DNA of 32,393 nt, taken from positions 1 to 32,393 of the forward strand of contig CALGKJ010000105.1 of NCBI GenBank assembly GCA_937930535.1, given 5' to 3'. How positions within the stretch are numbered: position 1 is the first letter of the stretch; each line of letters begins with the position of its first letter. Below, piece by piece: positions 24,701 to 32,393 of the stretch. The DNA comes from an uncultured Clostridia bacterium (GTDB taxonomy: Bacteria > Bacillota > Clostridia > Lutisporales > Lutisporaceae). The translations under genes and the position numbers were made by a program. Under the pieces are notes generated by a model. That model did not search any database. It was not told where the DNA came from and saw only the letters and a program-made list of their open reading frames with translations.

Positions 24701-27700
24701 GAGGTATTAGGGAGAGATGCTATAGGTGTGCATGATAATTTCTTTGATGTGGGAGGAGACTCTTTAAAAATAATTAGGTTAAGCAGCAGCCTAACGGAGA
24801 AATTGCAAAAAGAGGTTACCGTTGCTGACTTATTCAGATATACCACAATTAGCAGACTTTCAAATTATCTGATGGAAGAAGAGAAAACTGACTTTGAACA
24901 AACAGATAATAATTCCGATGACACTGATGAGACAGAAATCGCTGTAATTGGAATGGCAGGACGGTTTCCTGCTGCTGAAGATATAGAACAATTTTGGAAA
25001 AATCTAATTGATAGTGCACAATCAATTTCATTTATGTCAGAAGAAGAGTTGGAGATACAGGGAATCAGTTCGGAAATAATCAGGCGCCCGGAATATGTTA
25101 AAGCTAAAGGACTTTTAGAGGGTGTTGAATACTTCGATGCTTCTTTTTTTGAATACAGTCCCAAAGAAGCGGAGTTAATGGATCCTCAACTACGTATTCT
25201 ACACGAGTGCACTTGGGAAGCTATAGAGAATTCCGGCTACAACCCGGAAAATTATACAAAGCCAATTGGAGTATATCTTGGGGCTTCTCCAAACTACCAT
25301 TGGCTGAATAGTTTATCAAAGTCAAATAGCAGTAATTTGCAGGAATTTACAGCGATGCTGCTAAATGAGAAGGATTTTTATGCTACAAGAGTAGCCTATA
25401 AATTAAACTTAAAAGGCCCTGCAATAACCTTGCAGACGGCATGCTCAACATCTCTTGTTTCAATTAATATGGCTTGCAATGATTTAATAAGCAGAAAATG
25501 TCATATGGCATTAGCTGGTGGAATTAGCATAACATATCCAATAAAATCCGGTTACTTATATCAGGAGGGTATGATATTTTCTCCTGATGGGCACTGCAGA
25601 CCTTTTGACGAAAAAGCTGCGGGTACTGTGCAGGGTAATGGTGTAGGGCTTGTGGTATTAAAAAAGCTTAAAGAGGCAATGGCTGATGGAGATACAATTT
25701 ATGCAGTGATTAAAGGTTCTGCTATTAATAACGATGGTTCCAGAAAGGTGGGTTATACTGCCCCCAGTATAGAAGGGCAGACAGAGGTTATTAAAGCTGC
25801 TCAAGTTTTAGCGAAGGTTGAACCAGAGAGTATCAGTTACATAGAAACTCATGGAACAGCAACCACCTTAGGAGATTATGTAGAGCTGGAAGCATTAAAA
25901 ACAGCCTTTAACAGAACTGTTGATAATCATTGTGCTATTGGTTCTGTAAAATCGAATGTAGGGCATTTGGATGCAGCAGCGGGGGTAACAGGTTTTATTA
26001 AGACTGTTTTGTCTTTAAAAAACAAAGTACTGCCTCCAAGTCTGCACTTCGTAAAGCCTAATCCAAGGCTAGATTTAGAGAACAGCCCATTTTATGTTAA
26101 TACAAAACTGAAGGAATGGAAAAATTCTGACTATCCATTAAGGGCTGGAGTAAGCTCATTTGGAATGGGAGGAACCAATGCCCACGTAATTTTGGAAGAA
26201 GCACCATTAGCAGAAAACTATCCGGAAACAAGAGAGTGGAAGCTGGTTGTTCTTTCTGCAAAAACAGAAGCTTCTTTAAAGGCGATGATAAATAAGTTAA
26301 GCCTGCATTTTAAAGCTAATAAAGATATTAATCTGTCCGATGTAGCGTATACACTGCAAACTGGAAGAAAAGAATTCAAATATAGATATGCTTTTGTGTG
26401 TAAAAATTTAAAAAATGCGGTACAAGTCATTGAAGATTCACTGAATAAACAAAGGACTAGCAATGATAGTGCATATTGCTTTGGACAGGCGAAGGCAAGC
26501 AAGTCCATTATATTTATGTTTCCAGGACAAGGCTCTCAGTATATAAATATGGGAAGAGAGCTTTATGAAAAAGAACCTATTTTTAGGAATGAAATGGAAA
26601 CATGCTTTGAACAATTAAAAAAGCTTGTGGACTATGACATTAAAAAAATATTATTTTCAAGTAATCCAGAAGCTGATGCAGCACATATTACTCAGACGGC
26701 AGTTGCTCAAACAGTTATATTTATTATTGAGTATTCCCTGGCAAAGCTTTTAATGAAGCTTGGTATACAACCTCAGGCAATGATAGGACACAGCATAGGG
26801 GAGTATGTAGCTGCTTGCATTTCCGGAGTTTTTAAATTAGAGGATGCACTAAAACTTGTTACAGCACGCGGCAGACTAATGCAGAAAATGCCTAAGGGCA
26901 GAATGCTTAGTGTGCCGCTTTCAGAGGAGCAGTTGTCAAATCTGATATGGGATGATGAATTAGACATTGCAGCAGTGAATACACACTCATCTTGTGTTGT
27001 ATCAGGTAAGGAAGAGGCCGTCAGCAGTCTTGAGAAAAAATTGCAAGACCTAGGTTATATGTGTAAGGACTTACATACGTCTCACGCCTTTCATTCTTAT
27101 ATGATGGAACCTATGCTGACTGAGTTTCAGGAGCTTGTAGGTAAAGTAGAATTGGGGATACCACAGATTCCTTATGTGTCAAATTTAACAGGGGACTGGG
27201 TTGCTGTAGAGGATGTCCAAAGCACTGATTACTGGGCTAAACACCTGCGTCATAGGGTAAGATTTTATCAGGGTATAAAAGAATTAATGAAGTTAGAAGA
27301 TTTAATATTTATAGAAGTTGGACCTGGAAACGTACTAAGCAGCTTTATCAAGAAAATTGCTGCGGGCGATAAAGATATTACTGCTGTAAATATTATGAAA
27401 CATGCTCAGGAAGAAGCTTCAGATGTATTTTATTTTGCAGATAAAATTGGTCAATTATGGACAAGGGGTGTTGAAATAGAATGGAATTTTCTTTATCAAG
27501 CTGAAAAGAGACGAAGAATACCATTGCCTGCATATGCATTTGAAAGAAAATTCTATTGGCCGAATAATATAAGTTTTTGTAATGAAGTTAATAAAGAGAG
27601 AAAGGGTAACTCTGAAATTGAAAGAAAAGCATCAATGGAGGATTGGGGCTATGTACCGGTTTGGCAGCGCTCCAAGCAAGGGATATCTAGTTTATCAAAA

Positions 27701-29593
27701 TATATTGATTCCGTAAAATGGCTGGTTTTTAGTGACGGAGATTTAGGCAGTACACTAATTCAGCGAATTAAGCTGGAGCATCAAGATGTAGTTGAAGTTA
27801 GAATAGGCGATGATTATAAAAAAGAAAGCAACCTTTTATACTATATCAACCCAGGTAATTCTAAGGATCATGTTAGGCTAATGCAGGAGCTTAGAGATAA
27901 TAATATGCTTCCAGAAAAGATACTTCACCTATGGAATATTAATACAGCTCCGGAGGCGAAGCTTGGTATTGAATCAGTAGAAACAGCACGAGATAAAGGA
28001 TTTTACAGCCTTATTTATATAGCACAGGCATTGGGAGGCATAAGTATTCCGACTCTTGATTTCTTCGTGGTAACCAATAATATGCAGGATATCTTGGGGA
28101 ATGAGAATACAAACCCAGAAAAATCTGCCGCCTTGGCTTTCGTAAAAATTTGTCCCTTGGAATATAACAATATTAACTGCAAAGCAATTGATATAAATGT
28201 ATTGGATTACAATGAGAACAGAAGCGTGGAAGTAATTGATAACTTATATAAAGAGATTACCCTTGAGTCTTTCAGCGAAAAAATAGTTGCTTACCGTAAT
28301 GGCAAAAGGTGGACTCAAGTAATTAAGCCTGTGCCATTAAACAAGCTTGAGGATAAACAAAAGCCTTTCAGGCAAAAGGGTGTATATTTTATTACTGGTG
28401 GACTTGGTGCTATCGGGCTTGCTATTGGAAGATTTTTAGCATTATCAGTGGAAGCAAAATTAATCTTAATGAGTAGATCTCCTTTCCCTGAAAAAGAAGC
28501 TTGGGAAAAATGGCTGAAGGAGCATGACGAACATGACAGCATCAGTAAAAAGATTAAGCAAATTGAGAAAATTGAGCAAAACGGCACTGAAGTTATGATA
28601 TTCAGCGGAGATATATCAGACCTAAATACCGTTAAAAAAGTAGTTTGTGCAGCTGAGGAAAAGTTAGGTGAAATAAATGGTATAATTCATGCTGCCGGAG
28701 TGGCGGATAATGAGGGAATTATCCAAAACCGTGTAAAAGAGAATATGGAGAAGGTTATAGCACCTAAAATTAAAGGAACTATGGTTCTTAATGAAGTTTT
28801 TAACAATCATAAACTAGACTTATTTCTACTTTGTTCTTCAATTGGAAATATTTCGTATCATCAAAAGATTGGACAGATTGCCTACAGTGCTGCCAACGAG
28901 TTTTTGGATGCTTTTGCTGAATATAAGACAAATTTCGATGGTGTATTAACAATTGCTGTTAATTGGCCTGACTGGCAAGATGCAGGTATGTCATTGGAGT
29001 CTGCAAAATATTGGGCAAAGGTATTTAAAACAGATACTGAGACTATATTGAAGGATGGGGTATCAGATTCAGAAGGTATAGAAGTGTTTCAGCGGATTGT
29101 TAATAGCAGATTCACTAGAATTGCTATTTCTCCTATAGAATTAATCAAAAAAATACAATTAGGGCTTCAAACTTATAAAAATATGCTGAATAGAAAAACG
29201 GACATAGAAATTAGCAATTTATCTCAAGCTACATCGGTACCAGATACTACCTGTGCAGTCCCAGTCGATGAAGTGGAGAGGAAAATTGCAGAGGTATGGC
29301 AAAGGGTTTTAGGCTTGGAAAGGGTGGGAGCTAATGAAAGCTACTTTGATTTAGGAGCAAGCTCTTTGGATATTCTGCAGGTGAATAGCATATTGAAGGA
29401 AGAATTTAAGAGGGATATACCAATCGTGCTTATGTACTCATACCCTACCATAAGTGCTTTTGCAAGATATTTAAAAGAAGATAATAATAATGACAAGCTA
29501 AAGCTCCAGGAAGATAAAAAGGAAAGCTTGGATAAGTCAAAAGAGGTTATGAAAAAGGCAATCTTCAAGATGGGAGGTCAGAAAAATGGCTGA
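21719..29593 (+). CDS. Hybrid NRPS-PKS, C-A(Ser)-PCP-KS-AT(malonyl)-KR-ACP
   Basis: A 2624-residue bimodular protein. Domains are: C (10-445, HHILYDG near 22160), A (466-968), PCP (981-1051, GGDSL, Ser codon 24761), KS (1073-1496, TACSTS with Cys codon 25442, ETHGTA, NVGHL), AT (1596-1898, GHSIGEY with Ser codon 26792, HAFHS typical of malonyl-CoA), KR (structural half from 1971, catalytic half 2220-2428 with TGGLGAIG and YSAANEF), and ACP (2516-2588, GASSL, Ser codon 29363). The A pocket reads D-V-W-H-F-S-L-V-D-K, serine. The C domain opens with LTPLQGGILFH, the form seen in DCL-type C domains such as TycB1, so the donor may carry a D residue. Expected added unit: Ser plus malonate, ketoreduced to 4-amino-3,5-dihydroxypentanoyl. 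AGAGGTGAT lies 10 bases before ATG. The charged C-terminal tail (about residues 2590-2624) may dock to the next protein, whose gene overlaps by 8 bases. Layout and substrate recall the serine/malonate module of zwittermicin. Confidence 0.94.
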   Translation: MRTMDKIDKDNIADINSLTPLQGGILFHCLKETESNLYFEQLSIDIAGEIDLDLFQQAWNKVIKQNSILRTVFRWQNIKTPVQIVLKEFELRTRYYDFSQLEEAEREQSIIKALEQDIGEKFDLNTVPFRIALYKIGINKYKMVISNHHILYDGWSNGIILEEFFRSYDALSKGEVPKVYPKTQFKEFIKLLLNQNLDKQKNFWQEYLKGFDAPIELCIKNKSSITELPQKGVSKYQFDKESSDSVKKFVNNNKITLASLFYSVWGLILQKYCNSEDVVFGTTVSGRSIDMNRFENVVGLFINTLPMRIKYDSSTTYIDLIKSINTDIQNKFHFENSSLLDIKKWSSLKSNQELFNTIVVVENYPLKIDSLNNSSSFIINGYKIHEETNYDITVVIEAFDNISISLLYNEKLYDSYYIEKLLRHLFNGLSYIINNPCEKLISLDIMSKDERLELLYEFNNTNVEYEKNKTIHEMFSTGINKTKKQTALIFQNKTLAYEELDERSNQLAHILRRKGIEPNTIVGVFVERSMEMMIGIFAILKAGGAYLPIASNYPKERIDYILSDSGAKLILVQEELISSLGSVGCEVINLNDRAIDAEDISALVNINTSKDLAYVIYTSGSTGQPKGVMIEHHSVINRLAWMQRQYPIGMKDVILHKTPIVFDVSVWELFWWSFTGAAVCILNPKEEGNPQAIVNAIKTQSVTTIHFVPSMLNAFLDYIEKSDVLHDIKTLKRVFVSGEALTLQQSIKFENLISSHNATELINLYGPTEATVDVSYFNCTREKRQDRIPIGKPIDNTSFYIVDKNLQLQPIGLHGELCISGVGLARGYLNRYELNREKFIQNPFVLEGRMYRTGDLARWLPDGNVEYLGRLDHQVKVRGFRIELDEIDYKLSKYNGVNKSVTIVKNDNNGEPYISSYVVAEANLKKEEIKDYLKKVLPEYMIPNYIVFLDELPVTSNGKLDRRVLPDAHNTDNNSTAYVKPESSLEKVIAEIWQEVLGRDAIGVHDNFFDVGGDSLKIIRLSSSLTEKLQKEVTVADLFRYTTISRLSNYLMEEEKTDFEQTDNNSDDTDETEIAVIGMAGRFPAAEDIEQFWKNLIDSAQSISFMSEEELEIQGISSEIIRRPEYVKAKGLLEGVEYFDASFFEYSPKEAELMDPQLRILHECTWEAIENSGYNPENYTKPIGVYLGASPNYHWLNSLSKSNSSNLQEFTAMLLNEKDFYATRVAYKLNLKGPAITLQTACSTSLVSINMACNDLISRKCHMALAGGISITYPIKSGYLYQEGMIFSPDGHCRPFDEKAAGTVQGNGVGLVVLKKLKEAMADGDTIYAVIKGSAINNDGSRKVGYTAPSIEGQTEVIKAAQVLAKVEPESISYIETHGTATTLGDYVELEALKTAFNRTVDNHCAIGSVKSNVGHLDAAAGVTGFIKTVLSLKNKVLPPSLHFVKPNPRLDLENSPFYVNTKLKEWKNSDYPLRAGVSSFGMGGTNAHVILEEAPLAENYPETREWKLVVLSAKTEASLKAMINKLSLHFKANKDINLSDVAYTLQTGRKEFKYRYAFVCKNLKNAVQVIEDSLNKQRTSNDSAYCFGQAKASKSIIFMFPGQGSQYINMGRELYEKEPIFRNEMETCFEQLKKLVDYDIKKILFSSNPEADAAHITQTAVAQTVIFIIEYSLAKLLMKLGIQPQAMIGHSIGEYVAACISGVFKLEDALKLVTARGRLMQKMPKGRMLSVPLSEEQLSNLIWDDELDIAAVNTHSSCVVSGKEEAVSSLEKKLQDLGYMCKDLHTSHAFHSYMMEPMLTEFQELVGKVELGIPQIPYVSNLTGDWVAVEDVQSTDYWAKHLRHRVRFYQGIKELMKLEDLIFIEVGPGNVLSSFIKKIAAGDKDITAVNIMKHAQEEASDVFYFADKIGQLWTRGVEIEWNFLYQAEKRRRIPLPAYAFERKFYWPNNISFCNEVNKERKGNSEIERKASMEDWGYVPVWQRSKQGISSLSKYIDSVKWLVFSDGDLGSTLIQRIKLEHQDVVEVRIGDDYKKESNLLYYINPGNSKDHVRLMQELRDNNMLPEKILHLWNINTAPEAKLGIESVETARDKGFYSLIYIAQALGGISIPTLDFFVVTNNMQDILGNENTNPEKSAALAFVKICPLEYNNINCKAIDINVLDYNENRSVEVIDNLYKEITLESFSEKIVAYRNGKRWTQVIKPVPLNKLEDKQKPFRQKGVYFITGGLGAIGLAIGRFLALSVEAKLILMSRSPFPEKEAWEKWLKEHDEHDSISKKIKQIEKIEQNGTEVMIFSGDISDLNTVKKVVCAAEEKLGEINGIIHAAGVADNEGIIQNRVKENMEKVIAPKIKGTMVLNEVFNNHKLDLFLLCSSIGNISYHQKIGQIAYSAANEFLDAFAEYKTNFDGVLTIAVNWPDWQDAGMSLESAKYWAKVFKTDTETILKDGVSDSEGIEVFQRIVNSRFTRIAISPIELIKKIQLGLQTYKNMLNRKTDIEISNLSQATSVPDTTCAVPVDEVERKIAEVWQRVLGLERVGANESYFDLGASSLDILQVNSILKEEFKRDIPIVLMYSYPTISAFARYLKEDNNNDKLKLQEDKKESLDKSKEVMKKAIFKMGGQKNG
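29572..29588 (+). promoter_or_regulatory. Ribosome site and 8-base gene overlap
   Basis: GGGAGGT (29572-29578) lies inside the end of the NRPS-PKS gene, 7 bases before ATG 29586. The overlap ATGGCTGA (29586-29593) holds the start of one gene and the stop of the other, which suggests coupled translation and equal amounts of the two proteins. Confidence 0.8.
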
Positions 29594-32393
29594 TGCAGAC
29601 GGAAAATATAGTGGAAATGGATTGGAAATTGCGGTAGTCGGTATGGCGGGAAAATTTCCGGGGGCTAATACCATAGAGGAATTTTGGCAAAATATTAGAA
29701 ATGGGATTGAGACGATTTCCCATTTTACAGATGAAGAATTAATAGAGTCAGGTATAGAACCAATTTTAATAAAAAACCCTAACTATGTTAAAGCAAAGGG
29801 ATTTATCAAAGATGTGGAATACTTTGATCCTGAATTCTTCAGTTATTCGCCAAGAGAAGCTGAGATTATGGATCCTCAAATCAGGCTGCTGCAAGAGTGT
29901 TCATGGGAGGCTTTGGAGGATGCAGGTTATGATCCTAAAGCCTATAAAGGCTCTATAGGACTATATGTTGGTGCAGCTTCAAATATAAACTGGGTTAGCA
30001 AATCTCCAATAATTAATTCTAATAGTGATACAGAAAAATATGAGGCAGGTACTTTGTGTTATAAAGATGCAATAAGCACACTAACCTCCTATAAATTAGA
30101 TTTGACAGGTCCAAGCTTTACTATTTATACGGCCTGCTCAACATCAATGGTTACTATCCATTTAGCTTCACGGGCACTGCTGATGGGTGAATGCAGCATG
30201 GCTCTGGCCGGAGGGGTTTCTGTTTCATATCCTAAAAAAGCGGGATATGTATATAATCAAGGAATGACTAGCTCTCCAGATGGTCACTGCAGGGCATTTG
30301 ATGCCGAAGCTAAAGGAACAGTCTTTGGAGATGGTGTAGGAATTGTAGTATTAAAGAGGCTGGAAGATGCCATTGAGGCGGGAGATAATATATACGCCAT
30401 AATTAAGGGATCTTCAATCAACAATGATGGAGCAAGAAGAGTAGGATATACTGCTCCCAGTGTGGAAGGACAAGTCGAAGTAATAAAAGCAGCACAGCAT
30501 ATGGCAGAGTGTGAAATAGAAAGCATTAATTATATAGAAACCCATGGAACTGCTACAAATATTGGTGATCCAATTGAACTTGAAGCATTGAAACAGGCCT
30601 TTGATACAGATAAAATAGGTACATGTGCTATTGGTTCAGTAAAAACAAATGTAGGTCATTTGGATACTGCATCTGGTGTTACAAGCTTTATTAAAACCGT
30701 TATGGCTTTAAAAAATCAAGAAATTCCACCAAGCTTAAACTTTGAAAGACCAAATCCTAAGATAAACCTTGTTGATAGCCCTTTTTATATAAATACCGAG
30801 TTAGCGCAATGGGCAAGGACAGCATATCCAAGAAGAGCCGGAGTAAGCTCCTTTGGACTTGGAGGTACTAATGCCCATGCAATTTTGGAGGAAGCTCCGC
30901 CTAAAATCCAATGTCCAGAAATGAAAAAATGGAAGCTTATTTTGCTTTCTGCCAGAAGCAGCAGGGCATTGCAGCAGTATACAGATAACTTGGCTGAGTA
31001 CTTTATCAGTAATAAACATATTAATTTATCAGATGCAGCGTATACCCTGCAAGTTGGAAGAAGAGCCTGGAACTATAGAGAAATGATAGTTGCTTCAGAC
31101 ATAGATGATGCTGTCAGACAATTGAAATCAATGGGTTCGGAAGATTCATCCAATAACAGCAGCTTTGAAGCCAAAATTATTAATAATAGACCAAACATCT
31201 GTTTTATGTTCCCAGATACTGGTTTTTGCTGCATGGATATGGCGGGGGAACTATATAAGAGTGAAGAAGTTTTCAGAGAAGAAATTAATCACTATTTTGA
31301 TGAAATATCAAGATTAAGTGGAGATAATTTAAGGGAACTTTTCTTATCCTTACATGGAGATTTAAGTGAAGAAAGGCTGGCAACTCAGCAAGGTCAGCTA
31401 TTGGCTCTTGCAGTTCAGTGGGCTACGGCCAAAACACTATTGAAATGGGGCGGAACTCCAAATCAAGTATCAGGAATAGGCTTTGGAGTTATTTCAGCAG
31501 CATATATTTCAGGTATATTATCAATTGAAGCTGCTATTAAACTAGCATTATTAAACATCAAGCTTAAAGAGAAAACAGGGGGTTCAAAGGCTAAACTATC
31601 CTATGAGGAAGTCAGACAAAATTATTGGGAGCTTTTAAATAAGTGTGAAGATAAATTTCAGTCCATTACACTAAATGCACCCGAAGTCCCATTAATCTCA
31701 ACAATGACTGGTGTAGAGGCATCAAGGAGTGAATTATCTCAATATAGCTATTGGTATAAGCTGATCTTTGATAATAAAACTGAAGTTGAAGGCAATATTT
31801 TATATAATAAATCAGATACAATTTATTTGTCATTTGATACAAAAATAATGCCTATAAAAGAAAATATTAAAAATTCAATTAATCAATTGACAGTAATAAA
31901 AGAAAAAGCTGATCCTTTAGATGCGTCACAGTATTTACTTGGAATATTAGGAAAAGTATGGTGCTTAGGCGGCAGTATAGACTGGTCAAAGTATTATTCA
32001 AAGGAAAAACGATATCGTATATCTCTGCCTAAATATCCATTCGAGAAGCAAAGATATTGGATTGATGCTGTTTCTGGCAGTCAGAAAACCCCTCTAAAAG
32101 AAATAAAGAGCCAAGTTATTGAAAAAACAGCTAACATTAATGAATGGTTTTATATACCTGTATGGAAGGAAGAACAACTGCCAGTGTCCAGTGGCAGTAT
32201 TAAGAGCAGATGGCTGGTATTTGCCGACCTATATGGTATATCTGATGATTTCGTTAACTTGTTGGTAGAAAAAGGTAATGAGGTTATAACGGTAAGAAAT
32301 GGCGGCGAGTTTTTAAAAGAATCTGATAGTAATTACTATATTAATCTTAAAAACAGCCAGCATTATATAAATTTATTTGAAGAGCTTATATCG
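29586..32393 (+). CDS. PKS with active KS and degenerate AT (3' end outside window)
   Basis: A type I polyketide synthase, open to the window end (936 codons visible). After a short N-terminus the KS begins at GLEIAVVGMAGKFPG; it has TACSTS (Cys codon 30135), ETHGTA and NVGHL, all catalytic residues present. The next region aligns with AT domains but is dead. The start motif reads FMFPDTGF where active ATs have FPGQGS. The elbow GHSxGE reads GIGFGV, with the nucleophile Ser replaced by Gly (codon 31479). The HAFHS block is missing and the small subdomain shortened. After it come LPKYPFEKQRYWI and the structural half of a KR, so KR and ACP should follow beyond the window. An extender unit must therefore come in trans; the free-standing AT at 16157-17386 is the obvious source. 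By analogy with zwittermicin this would be the aminomalonyl-adding module. I infer that unit; it is not shown by the sequence. Confidence 0.93.
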   Translation, partial: MADADGKYSGNGLEIAVVGMAGKFPGANTIEEFWQNIRNGIETISHFTDEELIESGIEPILIKNPNYVKAKGFIKDVEYFDPEFFSYSPREAEIMDPQIRLLQECSWEALEDAGYDPKAYKGSIGLYVGAASNINWVSKSPIINSNSDTEKYEAGTLCYKDAISTLTSYKLDLTGPSFTIYTACSTSMVTIHLASRALLMGECSMALAGGVSVSYPKKAGYVYNQGMTSSPDGHCRAFDAEAKGTVFGDGVGIVVLKRLEDAIEAGDNIYAIIKGSSINNDGARRVGYTAPSVEGQVEVIKAAQHMAECEIESINYIETHGTATNIGDPIELEALKQAFDTDKIGTCAIGSVKTNVGHLDTASGVTSFIKTVMALKNQEIPPSLNFERPNPKINLVDSPFYINTELAQWARTAYPRRAGVSSFGLGGTNAHAILEEAPPKIQCPEMKKWKLILLSARSSRALQQYTDNLAEYFISNKHINLSDAAYTLQVGRRAWNYREMIVASDIDDAVRQLKSMGSEDSSNNSSFEAKIINNRPNICFMFPDTGFCCMDMAGELYKSEEVFREEINHYFDEISRLSGDNLRELFLSLHGDLSEERLATQQGQLLALAVQWATAKTLLKWGGTPNQVSGIGFGVISAAYISGILSIEAAIKLALLNIKLKEKTGGSKAKLSYEEVRQNYWELLNKCEDKFQSITLNAPEVPLISTMTGVEASRSELSQYSYWYKLIFDNKTEVEGNILYNKSDTIYLSFDTKIMPIKENIKNSINQLTVIKEKADPLDASQYLLGILGKVWCLGGSIDWSKYYSKEKRYRISLPKYPFEKQRYWIDAVSGSQKTPLKEIKSQVIEKTANINEWFYIPVWKEEQLPVSSGSIKSRWLVFADLYGISDDFVNLLVEKGNEVITVRNGGEFLKESDSNYYINLKNSQHYINLFEELIS

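Noticed and set aside
364-31019. Many minus-strand open frames of 60-126 codons opposite the synthetase genes
   Set aside because: They lie wholly within strongly supported + strand domains and show no ribosome sites or protein motifs; they are mirror frames of real coding sequence.
1-32393. CRISPR array, tRNA, rRNA, phage or conjugation genes
   Set aside because: No spaced repeats of CRISPR type, no cloverleaf or rRNA-like sequence and no such protein motifs were seen.

Overview
This window is one contiguous part of a large hybrid non-ribosomal peptide synthetase / polyketide synthase (NRPS/PKS) locus. All recognised genes lie on the + strand. AT-rich DNA, heavy use of AGA and ATA codons, strong GGAGG/GGGGG ribosome sites and a perfect SigA-type promoter suggest a Firmicute, most likely a clostridium. 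The species is not identifiable from the window.

Region 1 (1-13546) is a pure NRPS line. A 5'-truncated gene encodes C-A(Thr)-PCP-C and ends after a condensation domain. The next gene resumes with A and encodes A(?)-PCP-C-FkbH-PCP-C-A(Lys-like)-PCP-TE. The unusual part is a complete FkbH-type glyceryl-loading unit embedded in mid-chain as C-FkbH-PCP, where an A domain would normally sit.

Region 2 (13547-14809) has no convincing intact gene. It holds a run of four hairpins each followed by T residues, a possible decayed minus-strand gene, and a consensus TTGACA-N17-TATAAT promoter (14150-14178) with an imperfect palindrome just upstream.

Region 3 (14810-21532) is a cassette of seven genes: stand-alone FkbH, ACP, free-standing acyltransferase, 3-hydroxyacyl-CoA dehydrogenase-like protein, second ACP, acyl-CoA dehydrogenase-like protein, and a stand-alone adenylation domain with the exact serine code DVWHFSLVDK. 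It resembles the zwittermicin A cassette that makes hydroxymalonyl-ACP (from glyceryl-ACP) and aminomalonyl-ACP (from seryl-ACP).

Region 4 (21719 to the window end) holds the likely consumers. A C-A(Ser)-PCP-KS-AT(malonyl)-KR-ACP protein should make a Ser+malonate unit (4-amino-3,5-dihydroxypentanoyl). It overlaps a KS-AT(degenerate)-... protein whose AT has lost its catalytic serine. That module probably receives its extender unit in trans from the free-standing AT.

Taken together, the locus looks like a zwittermicin-type aminopolyol pathway in a clostridial background, next to a Thr/unknown/glycerate/Lys-like NRPS line that ends in a thioesterase. Whether both operons make one molecule cannot be decided from this window. 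All domain and substrate calls come from reading motifs by eye; no database search was run.
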